29,453 nt of DNA, from IMG/VR virus record IMGVR_UViG_3300025671_000352, positions 1-29,453 of that record; one strand, given 5' to 3'. The translations under genes were made by a program, and so were the position numbers. The notes beneath the pieces were generated by a model. The model was not told the DNA's origin. It did not search any database and was given only the letters and a program-made list of their open reading frames with translations. Source of the DNA: a virus. Below, in pieces: positions 1-8,791 of this stretch (positions are counted from its first letter, which is position 1; each line of letters starts with the position of its first letter).

Positions 1-440
1 GCAGTATCAGTATCCATACCAGCTCTTTTAATTGATTCATCTTGTAATTGTTCAGTATATAAAGCCTCTGCCTCTTCAGGAGTTGTTTTCCCTTGTACTT
101 CAGGAAATAAATCTTGAGAAACTTTAGGTAATTCCATCTGTCTTATTTCTTGAAGAGCAGCAGCTGAAGGTTGAATGTCTGTTTCTGTAGTTAAATCAGC
201 ACGAGCTAAATTCTCAGGACTTGGTCCTCGTTCTGGAATTATAGGTTCTTCTGCTACAGGTGTAGCTTGAGGTACTGCTTCTCTTAAGGTATCAGTTGGA
301 GTTTCTAATTCAAATTGCTTATCAGCAATACCAGTCACTGCTTGTTGTATATTTTCTTCGGCTCGTTGAGTCTCATCTGCAACACTACGCTTCTGCCGCA
401 TAGCATCATAGAAATTAAGACCTCCACTTCTTTTTCCCAT
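1..440 (-). CDS. N-terminal part of an unidentified virion-module gene (3' end outside window)
   Basis: An open frame begins at the ATG at 440 and runs 146 codons to the window edge without a stop. It starts MGKRSGGLNFYDAMRQKRSV, then DETQRAEENIQQAVTGIADK, followed by acidic, Pro-rich, apparently disordered sequence (PQATPVAEEPIIPERGPSPE) and a helix (EEAEALYTEQLQDESIKRAG). The GGAG ribosome-binding sequence is in the last codons of the 1309-aa gene, whose stop is two bases before this ATG. I recognise no family. Its place at the end of the internal-protein group suggests another virion protein. Confidence 0.65.
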   Translation of the reverse strand, partial: MGKRSGGLNFYDAMRQKRSVADETQRAEENIQQAVTGIADKQFELETPTDTLREAVPQATPVAEEPIIPERGPSPENLARADLTTETDIQPSAAALQEIRQMELPKVSQDLFPEVQGKTTPEEAEALYTEQLQDESIKRAGMDTDT

Positions 441-442
441 AT

Positions 443-3400
443 CTATTCTCCTTTCTCTAAAAACGGATATGGATCAGGGGATTTCCCATGTACCAAATCA
501 GTTATAATATTTCTAACTGGAGTTATAGGACCAACTCCAGGTATTAATTTTGTTGCATGACTAGCTGCTCTCTCTGTTTCTCCTTTACCAAGAGCACCTA
601 TTGCCTTCATAGCAGTTCCAATAGATCTTACTGTAGGTGATCCACCTACTGTTTCTCCAAATAATCTATCTGTAATACTTTCATCCCTACTCCTATATAA
701 TGGTAATGCACCTTGGAGTAATCTTTCTCCTGTTCCTAATAGACCAGAAGATTGTAATGCTCTTTGTAATAGCTGTGCATCGCTAAGATAAGGTGTACTG
801 CCTCCAAACTTAATAAAGTCTTTAAGCCATTGAGAACCCCCAGCTATTGCCATCATAGTTACCATCATAGCGAATGTATTATATTGCATTCGAGGACTAC
901 CATTTTTTAAATAATCATTGTATAATTTAGGTACAATATTAGCTGTAAATGTAGAGATAAAGCCATTAAACTGTACAAATAATTGATAATGAGGATCTTG
1001 AAAGAATAAAGGTCTATTAAATGCTTGAGGATTTTGAACTCTGTCATTGACAAAATTCCAAGTACCTATATTCATTTGTTGATCTACGAATTCATAATCA
1101 GCATCCGACATTGAATCAGTAGCATCTGAAAATGTGTCAAAGATTACTGGATTATTATAACGATTATAGACTTCAATCATACCTTCAACATCTAAACCCA
1201 TGTTAGCTAGCTGTCTATATACCTCTAATTGATCTTGATTGAATTCAACATCAGCAGGTTTAGCTGCTAATATTCTTATTCTGTCACCTACAAATCCAGA
1301 TACAGCAGATGCAGCTATTGCCCTTTGTAATTGGGTAACTCCAGCAATCCCTGAGTATTTAAAGAATTGTTTTTGCCACCAAGCTTTTGTTACATCTGTT
1401 TCACCAAGACCAAGTCGAGTTGCTATAGCTGCATCATCATTGAACAAACCGCTTTTTGTTAGTCTTTGAAAACTCTCCTTATCAATATTAGCATGAGGAG
1501 GATATCCTATTTTATTATTGATTTTCATTTGAGCTATAGATTTAAATATCTCTTTAACTTCTTTTACACCAGCAAGGATACCGTTTTGTACGTCTTTACC
1601 GCCCCTACCTTGATATAATATCATAGCAAATTCTGGAAAAGAACTTATAGCCGACAAAGGTAGACCTACCATTGCAGCATAGAAGGCTGCGGTCTGTTGG
1701 AATGCTGCAAGCTTTCTATTCTTAATTCGATTAAAGTTACCTGTACCAGCATCAATAATATTTTTAGTATGAAAAGCTATTTCATCTACTTCCTCTTTTG
1801 TTAATCCTTCATTTTCCATTTTGCTTAAAAGATAATCTATATTCTTACCTCCAGCTCCAAAATACTCTGTATAGGCTGAGTACTTTGCAGTTTGATTTGC
1901 TGTGTTAATAGCATTTTGAAGTATATTAGTATTAGCAAATTTAGAATAACCTTTTTTAGACCATAAATCAATTCCATCTTTATTATTTCCAGGAACATAT
2001 TCAATACCTTCTACAGTAGAAAAGTCTGTTGCATCTTCATTATTAGATAACTTACTATATAAAACATCTATTTCTGCTTCAGTCATCTTTCCATTCTTAC
2101 GCATGAACTCATAGAACTCTTTTCTATTTTGTCTAACTTTTTGCCAATCCCAAGCCTGTCTATTTAACCATTCGTCTTTATCTCTAGCCAAATCTACTCT
2201 ATCTTTACCTTGACTCTTATAAGTATCATTTCTTATTTTATATTCAAGATCAGAAAATGCTTTTAATTCTGCTATAGTTTGTTCTATAGCATTTATATCT
2301 GAAGGAGTCATATTAGTAGTATCGCCTGCAGTATATCTTCTAATCATGTCTGAAATCTTTTGAGAGTTAGTTACACTATCTCTCATTCCAAATCTTTTAA
2401 ATACACGTTTAGGATTAATAGTATCAATAAGATTAGATCTTAGATAAGCTTCTTGGCTTTGAACATCTCTACCTGAATACATTTTACCAGCAACAGTACC
2501 TACAAGAGCTGCAAGTTTTCTTACTGATTCTGATCGTCTTAGTTTATCCGCAGAGAATGCGGTTAACGAAGAAGAACGATATAACTCAGGAAAAAACCTA
2601 GAAGGGTTTTTAAATTTATTTAAAAAACCTCCTCGTTCTATCTTACCTGACTGTGCTCTATCTGAAGTAACACTTGAATCACTAGTTGGTTTTATATTAA
2701 CTGTATTTTTATTTAAATCATCAACTAAATTTCTAATAGCACCTTGTGGTCCTAACTCTTGAGCAACACGGTCTGTACGACCTAGCTCTCCGATACGACC
2801 AGTCTCTAATCCTCGTTTGGTCGCATATGCATCTCCTGCAGCTATTAAGCCTCCAGCAGTACTAAATCCAGAACCTAATGTACCACCAGCAACTGCTGAA
2901 GATATTAGAAGATTAGTAAATTCATTAGGATTAAAGTTCTCCTTAAGACCTCCTTGAGACATTCCCATAGAAGATAAATAACCAATACCTTCTTGAGAAG
3001 CTTCTGTTATAGATTCTGCAGCTCCACCGACTCCAGCTCGTCTTAAAAGATCTCTAAGTATTCCACTATTATTTATATTATCAGAAGCAAAGTTACCCAT
3101 GCCTTCAATGGTTTCTTTAATTACTTTTTTACCTTCTTTAGCCATTAATACTTTAGCAGCTTCAGGAGTTATATTTCTTTGGTTTGCTAAGGCTTGTATA
3201 ACCTTTTTTCTTCCTTCTGTAGTCAACATATCAGAAGGTTTCATAATAGCTTTTAAACCCAAACGATCAAGCATAGCCATAGCAGTACCAGCCATGATAG
3301 CACCAGTTGCTTCTGCTCTTCCTTTTGGACCTTTAATATCATTCCAAACTTGACCAGCAAATGTTGCTCCATGAGAACCATATGCTATACCAGCACTTAA

Positions 3401-4372
3401 ACCTCCAGTAAATGGAGCAAGTAAACTTCCAGCTGTTAATGTAACTAAATATGGTGCAGACATAGCGAGATTATTAGACATAAAATACCATGCATCCATC
3501 AAGCTATCTACATCTCTGTAGTCAACTCCTTTTAATGCAGGCATCTCTGCTAAATCTTCCTTGGCTAATCGGACTTTGCTTTCACCGTACTTCTTTAATG
3601 TATCACTTCCTAATTGAACACCCATTAATTCAGCAAATCCAGCTAAACCAGTAGCCATACCTTGCCAACCTGTATTCCAAGCAGATGTCATTTGATTATA
3701 CGCAACACCTTCTTCTGTTCTATCTGACTTTCTAAAGTCTATACCGCTAAAAGGAATACTTCGAGCATCGTATTTACCTGATTGTACTATATTAATAGCT
3801 TTTCTATGATCATCTTCATTAGTCAAGTCAAGACCCATTTGATCCGCAACTACTTCTTTTACTGATTGAGCATACTCATTTTCATTTATAGCACTGTCTT
3901 TAAATAACACTGGTTTAGATTTAACTGCACTCATTTCTTCTTGAACAATATCTTCATAAAGACGTTTGCCTCGAAGCTCTTTAGATAATCTACCTGCCTG
4001 TATTGCTTGAATACCTTCTTCATCTGTGAATTGATTCATATCAATCACACCTGCTTGATAAAGAGTATTCGTTAAATCATCTCCAAATTCATTTTTAATT
4101 CTTATTCTTTTTCTTCCAAAGGAATCTGTACGACCTAAGTCTTCAATAACATTGAATCCGCCAGCTTGAACTATACGTCTAACAGCATCTGTCTGCTCAC
4201 GACCACCAACTTGACCTTGTTTAAAGATTAAACCTTTATCCTTATCTTCAATTATCTTTTCAGTTTCTTTAGCATTATATCCCTCAATACGATAACGCTG
4301 ATCACCATCCGAAATAGTATCTGCATCTACTAACTGAAAAAATTTTCCGTCAGTTGTTTCTATATCAGCCAT
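443..4372 (-). CDS. Large internal virion protein with N-terminal SNase-like domain
   Basis: A 1309-aa protein. I start it at 4372 (MADIETTDGK) because AGGAGG lies five bases upstream; a longer in-frame start at 4438 has no such site and adds MEFLTHPYRG-type sequence. Residues about 9-112 resemble staphylococcal nuclease: D16-A-D18-T, R28-I-E-G-Y-N-A-K-E36 and D83-S-F-G-R87 match the staphylococcal D19/D21, R35...E43 and D83-x-Y-G-R87 with identical spacing. Residues 302-345 and others are small-residue hydrophobic segments that may enter membranes (SAPYLVTLTAGSLLAPFTGG). The rest is long, mainly helical sequence, as in T7 gp16-like core proteins. Size and position suggest it is ejected with the DNA. 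The nuclease-like assignment is motif-based. Whether it cuts DNA, or acts only as a binding fold, is open. Confidence 0.75.
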   Translation of the reverse strand: MADIETTDGKFFQLVDADTISDGDQRYRIEGYNAKETEKIIEDKDKGLIFKQGQVGGREQTDAVRRIVQAGGFNVIEDLGRTDSFGRKRIRIKNEFGDDLTNTLYQAGVIDMNQFTDEEGIQAIQAGRLSKELRGKRLYEDIVQEEMSAVKSKPVLFKDSAINENEYAQSVKEVVADQMGLDLTNEDDHRKAINIVQSGKYDARSIPFSGIDFRKSDRTEEGVAYNQMTSAWNTGWQGMATGLAGFAELMGVQLGSDTLKKYGESKVRLAKEDLAEMPALKGVDYRDVDSLMDAWYFMSNNLAMSAPYLVTLTAGSLLAPFTGGLSAGIAYGSHGATFAGQVWNDIKGPKGRAEATGAIMAGTAMAMLDRLGLKAIMKPSDMLTTEGRKKVIQALANQRNITPEAAKVLMAKEGKKVIKETIEGMGNFASDNINNSGILRDLLRRAGVGGAAESITEASQEGIGYLSSMGMSQGGLKENFNPNEFTNLLISSAVAGGTLGSGFSTAGGLIAAGDAYATKRGLETGRIGELGRTDRVAQELGPQGAIRNLVDDLNKNTVNIKPTSDSSVTSDRAQSGKIERGGFLNKFKNPSRFFPELYRSSSLTAFSADKLRRSESVRKLAALVGTVAGKMYSGRDVQSQEAYLRSNLIDTINPKRVFKRFGMRDSVTNSQKISDMIRRYTAGDTTNMTPSDINAIEQTIAELKAFSDLEYKIRNDTYKSQGKDRVDLARDKDEWLNRQAWDWQKVRQNRKEFYEFMRKNGKMTEAEIDVLYSKLSNNEDATDFSTVEGIEYVPGNNKDGIDLWSKKGYSKFANTNILQNAINTANQTAKYSAYTEYFGAGGKNIDYLLSKMENEGLTKEEVDEIAFHTKNIIDAGTGNFNRIKNRKLAAFQQTAAFYAAMVGLPLSAISSFPEFAMILYQGRGGKDVQNGILAGVKEVKEIFKSIAQMKINNKIGYPPHANIDKESFQRLTKSGLFNDDAAIATRLGLGETDVTKAWWQKQFFKYSGIAGVTQLQRAIAASAVSGFVGDRIRILAAKPADVEFNQDQLEVYRQLANMGLDVEGMIEVYNRYNNPVIFDTFSDATDSMSDADYEFVDQQMNIGTWNFVNDRVQNPQAFNRPLFFQDPHYQLFVQFNGFISTFTANIVPKLYNDYLKNGSPRMQYNTFAMMVTMMAIAGGSQWLKDFIKFGGSTPYLSDAQLLQRALQSSGLLGTGERLLQGALPLYRSRDESITDRLFGETVGGSPTVRSIGTAMKAIGALGKGETERAASHATKLIPGVGPITPVRNIITDLVHGKSPDPYPFLEKGE

Positions 4373-4377
4373 ATAGA

Positions 4378-4383
4378 CCTCCT
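4378..4383 (-). promoter_or_regulatory. Ribosome-binding site fixing the start of the 1309-aa gene
   Basis: AGGAGG on the minus strand, five bases before the ATG at 4372. It is among the strongest Shine-Dalgarno sequences in the window and decides for this start over the in-frame ATG 22 codons upstream. Confidence 0.8.
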
Positions 4384-4447
4384 TTAAATAAAGTATCCCT
4401 TGGGATTCTCCCCTATAAGGGTGTGTTAAGAATTCCAAGGGATTTTA

Positions 4448-6979
4448 TTATTGTTTTAGTAGCTCTTCAATCTTATCAGGAGAGGTTCTGCTTACCCATA
4501 AAGTAAATGCAGACCATTTATTTCCATCTTTAGATTTTTCTGCTGCTTCTTTAATCAGGACTTCTCTTTCCGCTTTAGGAACTTTCTTATATGCTTCAAG
4601 AGTACCTTGCCAATCATTATAATATTCTTCTGCGTATGCAGGAGCTCTGGTATTTTTATTTTCCATACCATCCTTAATCATTTTATTAATCTTGGCTAAG
4701 TTTTCAGGAGACGTTCCTGAAATCATTGCTTGACTAATACCTGTTAATGGTGTAAATACTTCCATATTAACAAAGGATTCTAAATCATTAGGCTCAATAT
4801 CTATTTTACCTGCCTTGTAATCCGATTGTGCTTGAATAAATTTACCCATGGCTCTTTCAACTGCCATTTGCATTTCAGGTGCATCATTAATATTAACTCC
4901 ATTCTGTCTAAGTATTTTTCTATAAATGGAATTAGCTTTAGTTCCTATTGGTTTATATGCAACATAACCTTTATCTCCTTGATTATAATTATTTTGTTTA
5001 TTAATATAATCAGCATAATCTTTACCAAATGTATCATAACGTTTAGCTACCGTAGCATCTCCATGAACTTTTTCATCAAACTTTTCTACACCTTTTATAC
5101 TAGATACAGGATATCTTATACCTTCTATTTGAACATATTCTATTTTATCATCACCTTTAAATGTAGTCGCTTTACCATATCCAGGAATATAAACATTACC
5201 TGAAACAGTTTGTAAACTAAGTGATTTACCTACAGGGATAAGATCATTTACATCTGCTGATTTGGCATATTTAGCAAGAGAATCAGCTGTAAACCTATCT
5301 GCAAAGTCTTTATCAAGCACTGCTTTTTTAGCATACTCTTGATTAGCTTCAACACGCTTAACATAATTTTTCATGCTATAATTTAAAGAAGCACCGTGAC
5401 CGTAACCCATAGCACGAGAGCCAGCGTATATCATTGCCATCCTTGCAAGTTCTTCACCATCAAACATACTTGAAAAAGCATCTTTAAAATAACCCATGGA
5501 TTTATCTAAGACAACACCACCAACTTCTTTGGCTTTATCTATAAATTTATCAGCAGGAGTTTTTCCTGGATTCTTAACCATATAATCAGCTACTTCTTCT
5601 TTAGTCATTACTGTTTGATCAATGTCTTCTTCATTAGCTAATTGATCTAAAATAGCTTGAGCTGCTTTTTTCTTTTTCTCTTCATCTAGCTGTTTTTGTT
5701 TCTCTTTTTCACTATCAAGCATAAAGTCTTTTCCTTTAGACTTTTCTTTTTCAACCATTTCTTTATGAGTTTTATTTAAACCTTTTAGATTCTTTTCTTC
5801 TTTTAATAATTCATTATATTCTTTAGAAGCTGACTCATACTTTTCTATTTGTGAAGGGTTAGGTTGACCTCCTTCTTTCTTTATATTGCTAATTAACTTT
5901 TCCATATAATCAAGTTGATTCTTAGCATCTTTAATTTGAGGTTGAATCTTTTCTAAAGCCTGACTACTTATTCTTTGATTTACTTCATTGGCACTTGGGC
6001 TTAAAAAATCTAAAACAGGATACATCTTATCATATAATGTACCTGTAGGTTTTCCAGGTGCATCTGAAGGTACAGGAACACCAAATATTTCTAATGGATA
6101 TTTAGCTGCTCTTTCAAGTTGTTTTAAACTCTCAGGTGACACTGCTTCTCTTTGAAGTTGTTCGCTATATTGTAGATTTTTATTGAATGCTTCAGGAATT
6201 CCTTTAATATAATCTACTGCTTGATCGATATATCCTTTTTCTTTAGGAACTTCTTTATCACCAGTGCTAGCTTGAGCCGACATAAATCCGCTTTCCATAG
6301 GTGTATCATCAAATACTACTGGTCTAGGTTCAGGCATAGGAACTTCATTTTCATTCATAGCTGTTTTTATTTTAGGTACATATGCTTGACCTTCAGGTCC
6401 AAGATTACCTTTCTTAACATTACCTACACCTGAATGGTATGACTGAAGTATTTCATCTAAACTAAAATCAGGATTATATTTTTCAATTCCTTTAAGATAT
6501 GCATCTGCAAATGCTCTAGATTTTTCAGGATTGAATCTATCTTCAGAAGAAATAGGTGCAACACCAAATCCAGGATTTAAACCTGTTGTTTCCATTATTT
6601 GATAAGGACCACTAGCTCCTACAGGAGATACTGCATTTACATCTCCACCTGATTCTACTTGCATAAGAGCATCTAATACTCTAGGAGTTATCTTACTTCC
6701 TTCAGCATGATAACTAGGTATTGGACCACCCTGTTCTTTTTGAATAACACGACCCATGTCATTAAGTTTATCGAGCATAGGTTGTACTCCAGGAAGCCTT
6801 GAAGCTTCTGCATTAACTACATTCTCTCCAGGAGTAAGCATAGCTGGTACTGTGTCAGTTCCCTTTGGCTTAAAAATAGATGGGTCTGGTTTAGGTATTT
6901 CTTGAAGAGAAGGCACATCAAACTCGTAGGAAAACGTATTCCCATACCTATCTTTTTCTGTATACTTTTTAATGTGCAT
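4448..6979 (-). CDS. Internal virion protein with lytic transglycosylase domain
   Basis: An 843-aa protein. The N-terminal part contains FKPKGTDTVPAMLTPGENVV (36-55), a sequence typical of tape-measure-like phage proteins, and GGPIPSYHAEGS (84-95). Residues about 97-205 are a soluble lytic transglycosylase domain: catalytic E109 in LMQVESGGD, then AVSPVGASGPYQIM, SYHSGVGNVKKG and QAYVPKI. Such domains in T7 gp16-type proteins open peptidoglycan locally during DNA entry. Residues about 350-455 are a highly charged coiled coil (KEKQKQLDEEKKKKAAQAIL). The C-terminal half is mixed alpha/beta without a recognised motif. AGGAG lies just upstream of the ATG. It sits before the larger internal protein, as expected for an ejection module. 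Confidence 0.85.
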   Translation of the reverse strand: MHIKKYTEKDRYGNTFSYEFDVPSLQEIPKPDPSIFKPKGTDTVPAMLTPGENVVNAEASRLPGVQPMLDKLNDMGRVIQKEQGGPIPSYHAEGSKITPRVLDALMQVESGGDVNAVSPVGASGPYQIMETTGLNPGFGVAPISSEDRFNPEKSRAFADAYLKGIEKYNPDFSLDEILQSYHSGVGNVKKGNLGPEGQAYVPKIKTAMNENEVPMPEPRPVVFDDTPMESGFMSAQASTGDKEVPKEKGYIDQAVDYIKGIPEAFNKNLQYSEQLQREAVSPESLKQLERAAKYPLEIFGVPVPSDAPGKPTGTLYDKMYPVLDFLSPSANEVNQRISSQALEKIQPQIKDAKNQLDYMEKLISNIKKEGGQPNPSQIEKYESASKEYNELLKEEKNLKGLNKTHKEMVEKEKSKGKDFMLDSEKEKQKQLDEEKKKKAAQAILDQLANEEDIDQTVMTKEEVADYMVKNPGKTPADKFIDKAKEVGGVVLDKSMGYFKDAFSSMFDGEELARMAMIYAGSRAMGYGHGASLNYSMKNYVKRVEANQEYAKKAVLDKDFADRFTADSLAKYAKSADVNDLIPVGKSLSLQTVSGNVYIPGYGKATTFKGDDKIEYVQIEGIRYPVSSIKGVEKFDEKVHGDATVAKRYDTFGKDYADYINKQNNYNQGDKGYVAYKPIGTKANSIYRKILRQNGVNINDAPEMQMAVERAMGKFIQAQSDYKAGKIDIEPNDLESFVNMEVFTPLTGISQAMISGTSPENLAKINKMIKDGMENKNTRAPAYAEEYYNDWQGTLEAYKKVPKAEREVLIKEAAEKSKDGNKWSAFTLWVSRTSPDKIEELLKQ

Positions 6980-6988
6980 AATATTCTC

Positions 6989-7633
6989 CTAAGTACTCGG
7001 TACGTTATCTGGTCTCATCATATTATAAGGACTATATGTTGTGTCAGCACCAAGAGGGTCTACCATTAAAGGTGGTCTCATTGTTGGTGTTGGAGGTATT
7101 TGACCTTGAGCTGCTTCAGTCATACTCTCAGCGACTATTTCATTGTATAGTTGATCTGGATTAATCATTGGAGGAGCTTGAGGCTCTGGTTCATTCATCA
7201 TCAAAGCTCTTGCTTGCTCTGGTGTCATAGTTCCTTCAGCACGATACTGTAGACTCAATGGTCCAACCATTCCGCCTTCATTAAACAATCCTAGAGCTTT
7301 ACCAGCAAGTAATCCTGCACCAACATAAGGAACTGCTGTACCTAATGCCGCCATTCCTGCACCCATACCTGCTCCAGCACCACCAGCCATTGGTCCAAGT
7401 ACTGCTCCTCCTTCAATAGCACTACCTACTACAGGAGCTGCTGATCCAGATAAGGCAGAAGTTATGCCAGCTTGTCCAGCATCTAATGCACCTTCCATTG
7501 CTCTTTGTTTAGCCATATCCATCATCTGACCACCCATTCCTTTTTCTTGTTGAGCAAGAGGAGCTGCTTGTGCTTGATATTGCCTTATCTGCATTTTTTC
7601 TTTTTCATTTGGGCTTGCTAATTCAAGTTCCAT
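6989..7633 (-). CDS. Internal virion-like protein with glycine-zipper membrane segment
   Basis: A 214-aa protein. A polar N-terminal helix (EKEKMQIRQYQAQAAPLAQQ) is followed from about 50 to 115 by small-residue hydrophobic sequence (GSAIEGGAVLGPMAGGAGAG, then GMAALGTAVPYVGAGLLAGK) that could insert into or span a membrane. The motif NEGGMVGPLSLQYRAEGT (118-135) has the 'NeGG-v-p----Y-a-G' signature common in tape-measure-like and internal phage proteins. The C-terminal part is Pro- and Met-rich. Its TAA is separated by nine bases from the transglycosylase gene's ATG. A role in forming the ejection channel is inferred. Confidence 0.65.
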   Translation of the reverse strand: MELELASPNEKEKMQIRQYQAQAAPLAQQEKGMGGQMMDMAKQRAMEGALDAGQAGITSALSGSAAPVVGSAIEGGAVLGPMAGGAGAGMGAGMAALGTAVPYVGAGLLAGKALGLFNEGGMVGPLSLQYRAEGTMTPEQARALMMNEPEPQAPPMINPDQLYNEIVAESMTEAAQGQIPPTPTMRPPLMVDPLGADTTYSPYNMMRPDNVPST

Positions 7634-8319
7634 TACTTACCTCCACTTGGTTGTGTTGACTCAGTCTTAGTAGGAGCACCAGATAAATATCCGAAATATC
7701 TTTGGGCACTTGTATGAGGGGCATCTAATCTTTCTTGTTCATACTTTTGTTTTGCTGTACCTACCTTTCCTAATGTAGATGCAGCTTCACCCATACCTGT
7801 AATACCCTGTTGTCTCTGTCTTTGTCTCATCTCCTGAAGCTGTAATGATCTGTCTGCTAAAGCACCACCCATTGCTTTCTCAAAACGAGCACCACCAAGA
7901 CCACCTCCAACTGAAGCTTGTCCTGCTGCAGTACCCATAAGGTTTTGAAGATCTCTTTGTCGAGCTGCTTCAGTGTCATATGCACCAGTGCCTTCAATCA
8001 TAGCTTGAGCTTCTGCCTCTTGAGTTCCTGATAATGCTTTTTGCTTTTCAAGAGCTTCTCTTTGTTCAGGTGTCATAGCTGCTACAATAGCATCTGGTCC
8101 TTCCTTAACTTCCTTTTCATATCTACCTGTCACATCTTTCAGTACTCTTTCAAGGTATGGTTTAAACTCATCATCAATACCTGACTTAGTTACGGTTGTT
8201 CCTCCACCACCACCTTTCATACATATGGTATTATTTATTCTGTTAGCAAGAGATTTAGGCAATCCCTCAGTATCCTTCCTCATATCATATAGACCTAAAT
8301 TAGGTTCATAATCATTCAT
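7633..8319 (-). CDS. Internal virion-like protein, Gly/Ala-rich and helical
   Basis: A 228-aa protein. After a short head comes a poly-Gly stretch (MKGGGGGTTVTKSG, about residues 34-47), then helices DDEFKPYLERVLKDVTGRYE, AMTPEQREALEKQKALSGTQ and AEAQAMIEGTGAYDTEAARQ. A Gly-rich linker (GTAAGQASVGGGLGGARFEK) follows, then a Gln/Arg-rich helix and AQRYFGYLSGAP. This composition matches small ejected proteins in short-tailed phages such as the P22 gp7/T7 gp14 class, which enter the host with the DNA. The relation is by composition and gene order, not by a specific motif. AGGAG precedes the ATG within the previous gene. Confidence 0.6.
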   Translation of the reverse strand: MNDYEPNLGLYDMRKDTEGLPKSLANRINNTICMKGGGGGTTVTKSGIDDEFKPYLERVLKDVTGRYEKEVKEGPDAIVAAMTPEQREALEKQKALSGTQEAEAQAMIEGTGAYDTEAARQRDLQNLMGTAAGQASVGGGLGGARFEKAMGGALADRSLQLQEMRQRQRQQGITGMGEAASTLGKVGTAKQKYEQERLDAPHTSAQRYFGYLSGAPTKTESTQPSGGK

Positions 8320-8791
8320 CTTTATTCTCCTGTATTACGCCTCTTACTGAGACATGAATTGCCGCATTATATCGGTGTTTTAAGAAACGACCATAGTCCA
8401 TAGCTTCTTGCTCACTACGGATTGAGTCAGCTCGCCAATGCTTCCCACCATACTTCTTTGTATGTGCTATCATGGCATCAAATAAACGATAAATAGTAAA
8501 GGCATTATTGTAGTCATGATCGACAATACAATCTTTAACATCCATCACATATTCATTATTATAATAGTTACTAAATGATTCAGCAGAAAGAAATCCCCTT
8601 AGCTTATTATCTACATAATCACCGATAACAAGTGCATGGGGTGTTTCTTTTTGTTTTTCTACTAGTGTAACAAAATACTTTATCCATATTGACTCATTGC
8701 GAGTATATCCAAAGTAATTATTATCCTTAGTTGACTTGTTCATTAGCTGAATAGCTTCGAATACATTGTTATCCTCAATTACTTTGATCAT
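8312..8791 (-). CDS. 159-aa protein with possible GNAT acetyltransferase-like fold
   Basis: The order of predicted elements recalls an acetyltransferase of the GNAT type: HALVIGDYVDNKLRGFLSAE (two strands), YVMDVKDCIVDHDY (strand), AFTIYRLFDAMIAHTKKYGG (helix), KHWRADSI (strand), EQEAMDYGRFLKHRYN (helix) and AAIHVSVRGVI (strand). A clear acetyl-CoA loop (Q/R-x-x-G-x-G/A) is not visible, so activity is doubtful. GNAT-like ORFs beside internal virion genes are frequent in short-tailed marine phages. It could be a structural derivative. The next gene starts inside its last eight bases. Confidence 0.5.
   Translation of the reverse strand: MIKVIEDNNVFEAIQLMNKSTKDNNYFGYTRNESIWIKYFVTLVEKQKETPHALVIGDYVDNKLRGFLSAESFSNYYNNEYVMDVKDCIVDHDYNNAFTIYRLFDAMIAHTKKYGGKHWRADSIRSEQEAMDYGRFLKHRYNAAIHVSVRGVIQENKDE

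Noticed and set aside
4373-4438. 22-residue N-terminal extension of the 1309-aa protein
   Set aside because: AGGAGG lies five bases before the internal ATG at 4372 and the family-like domain starts soon after. The extension has no ribosome-binding sequence.
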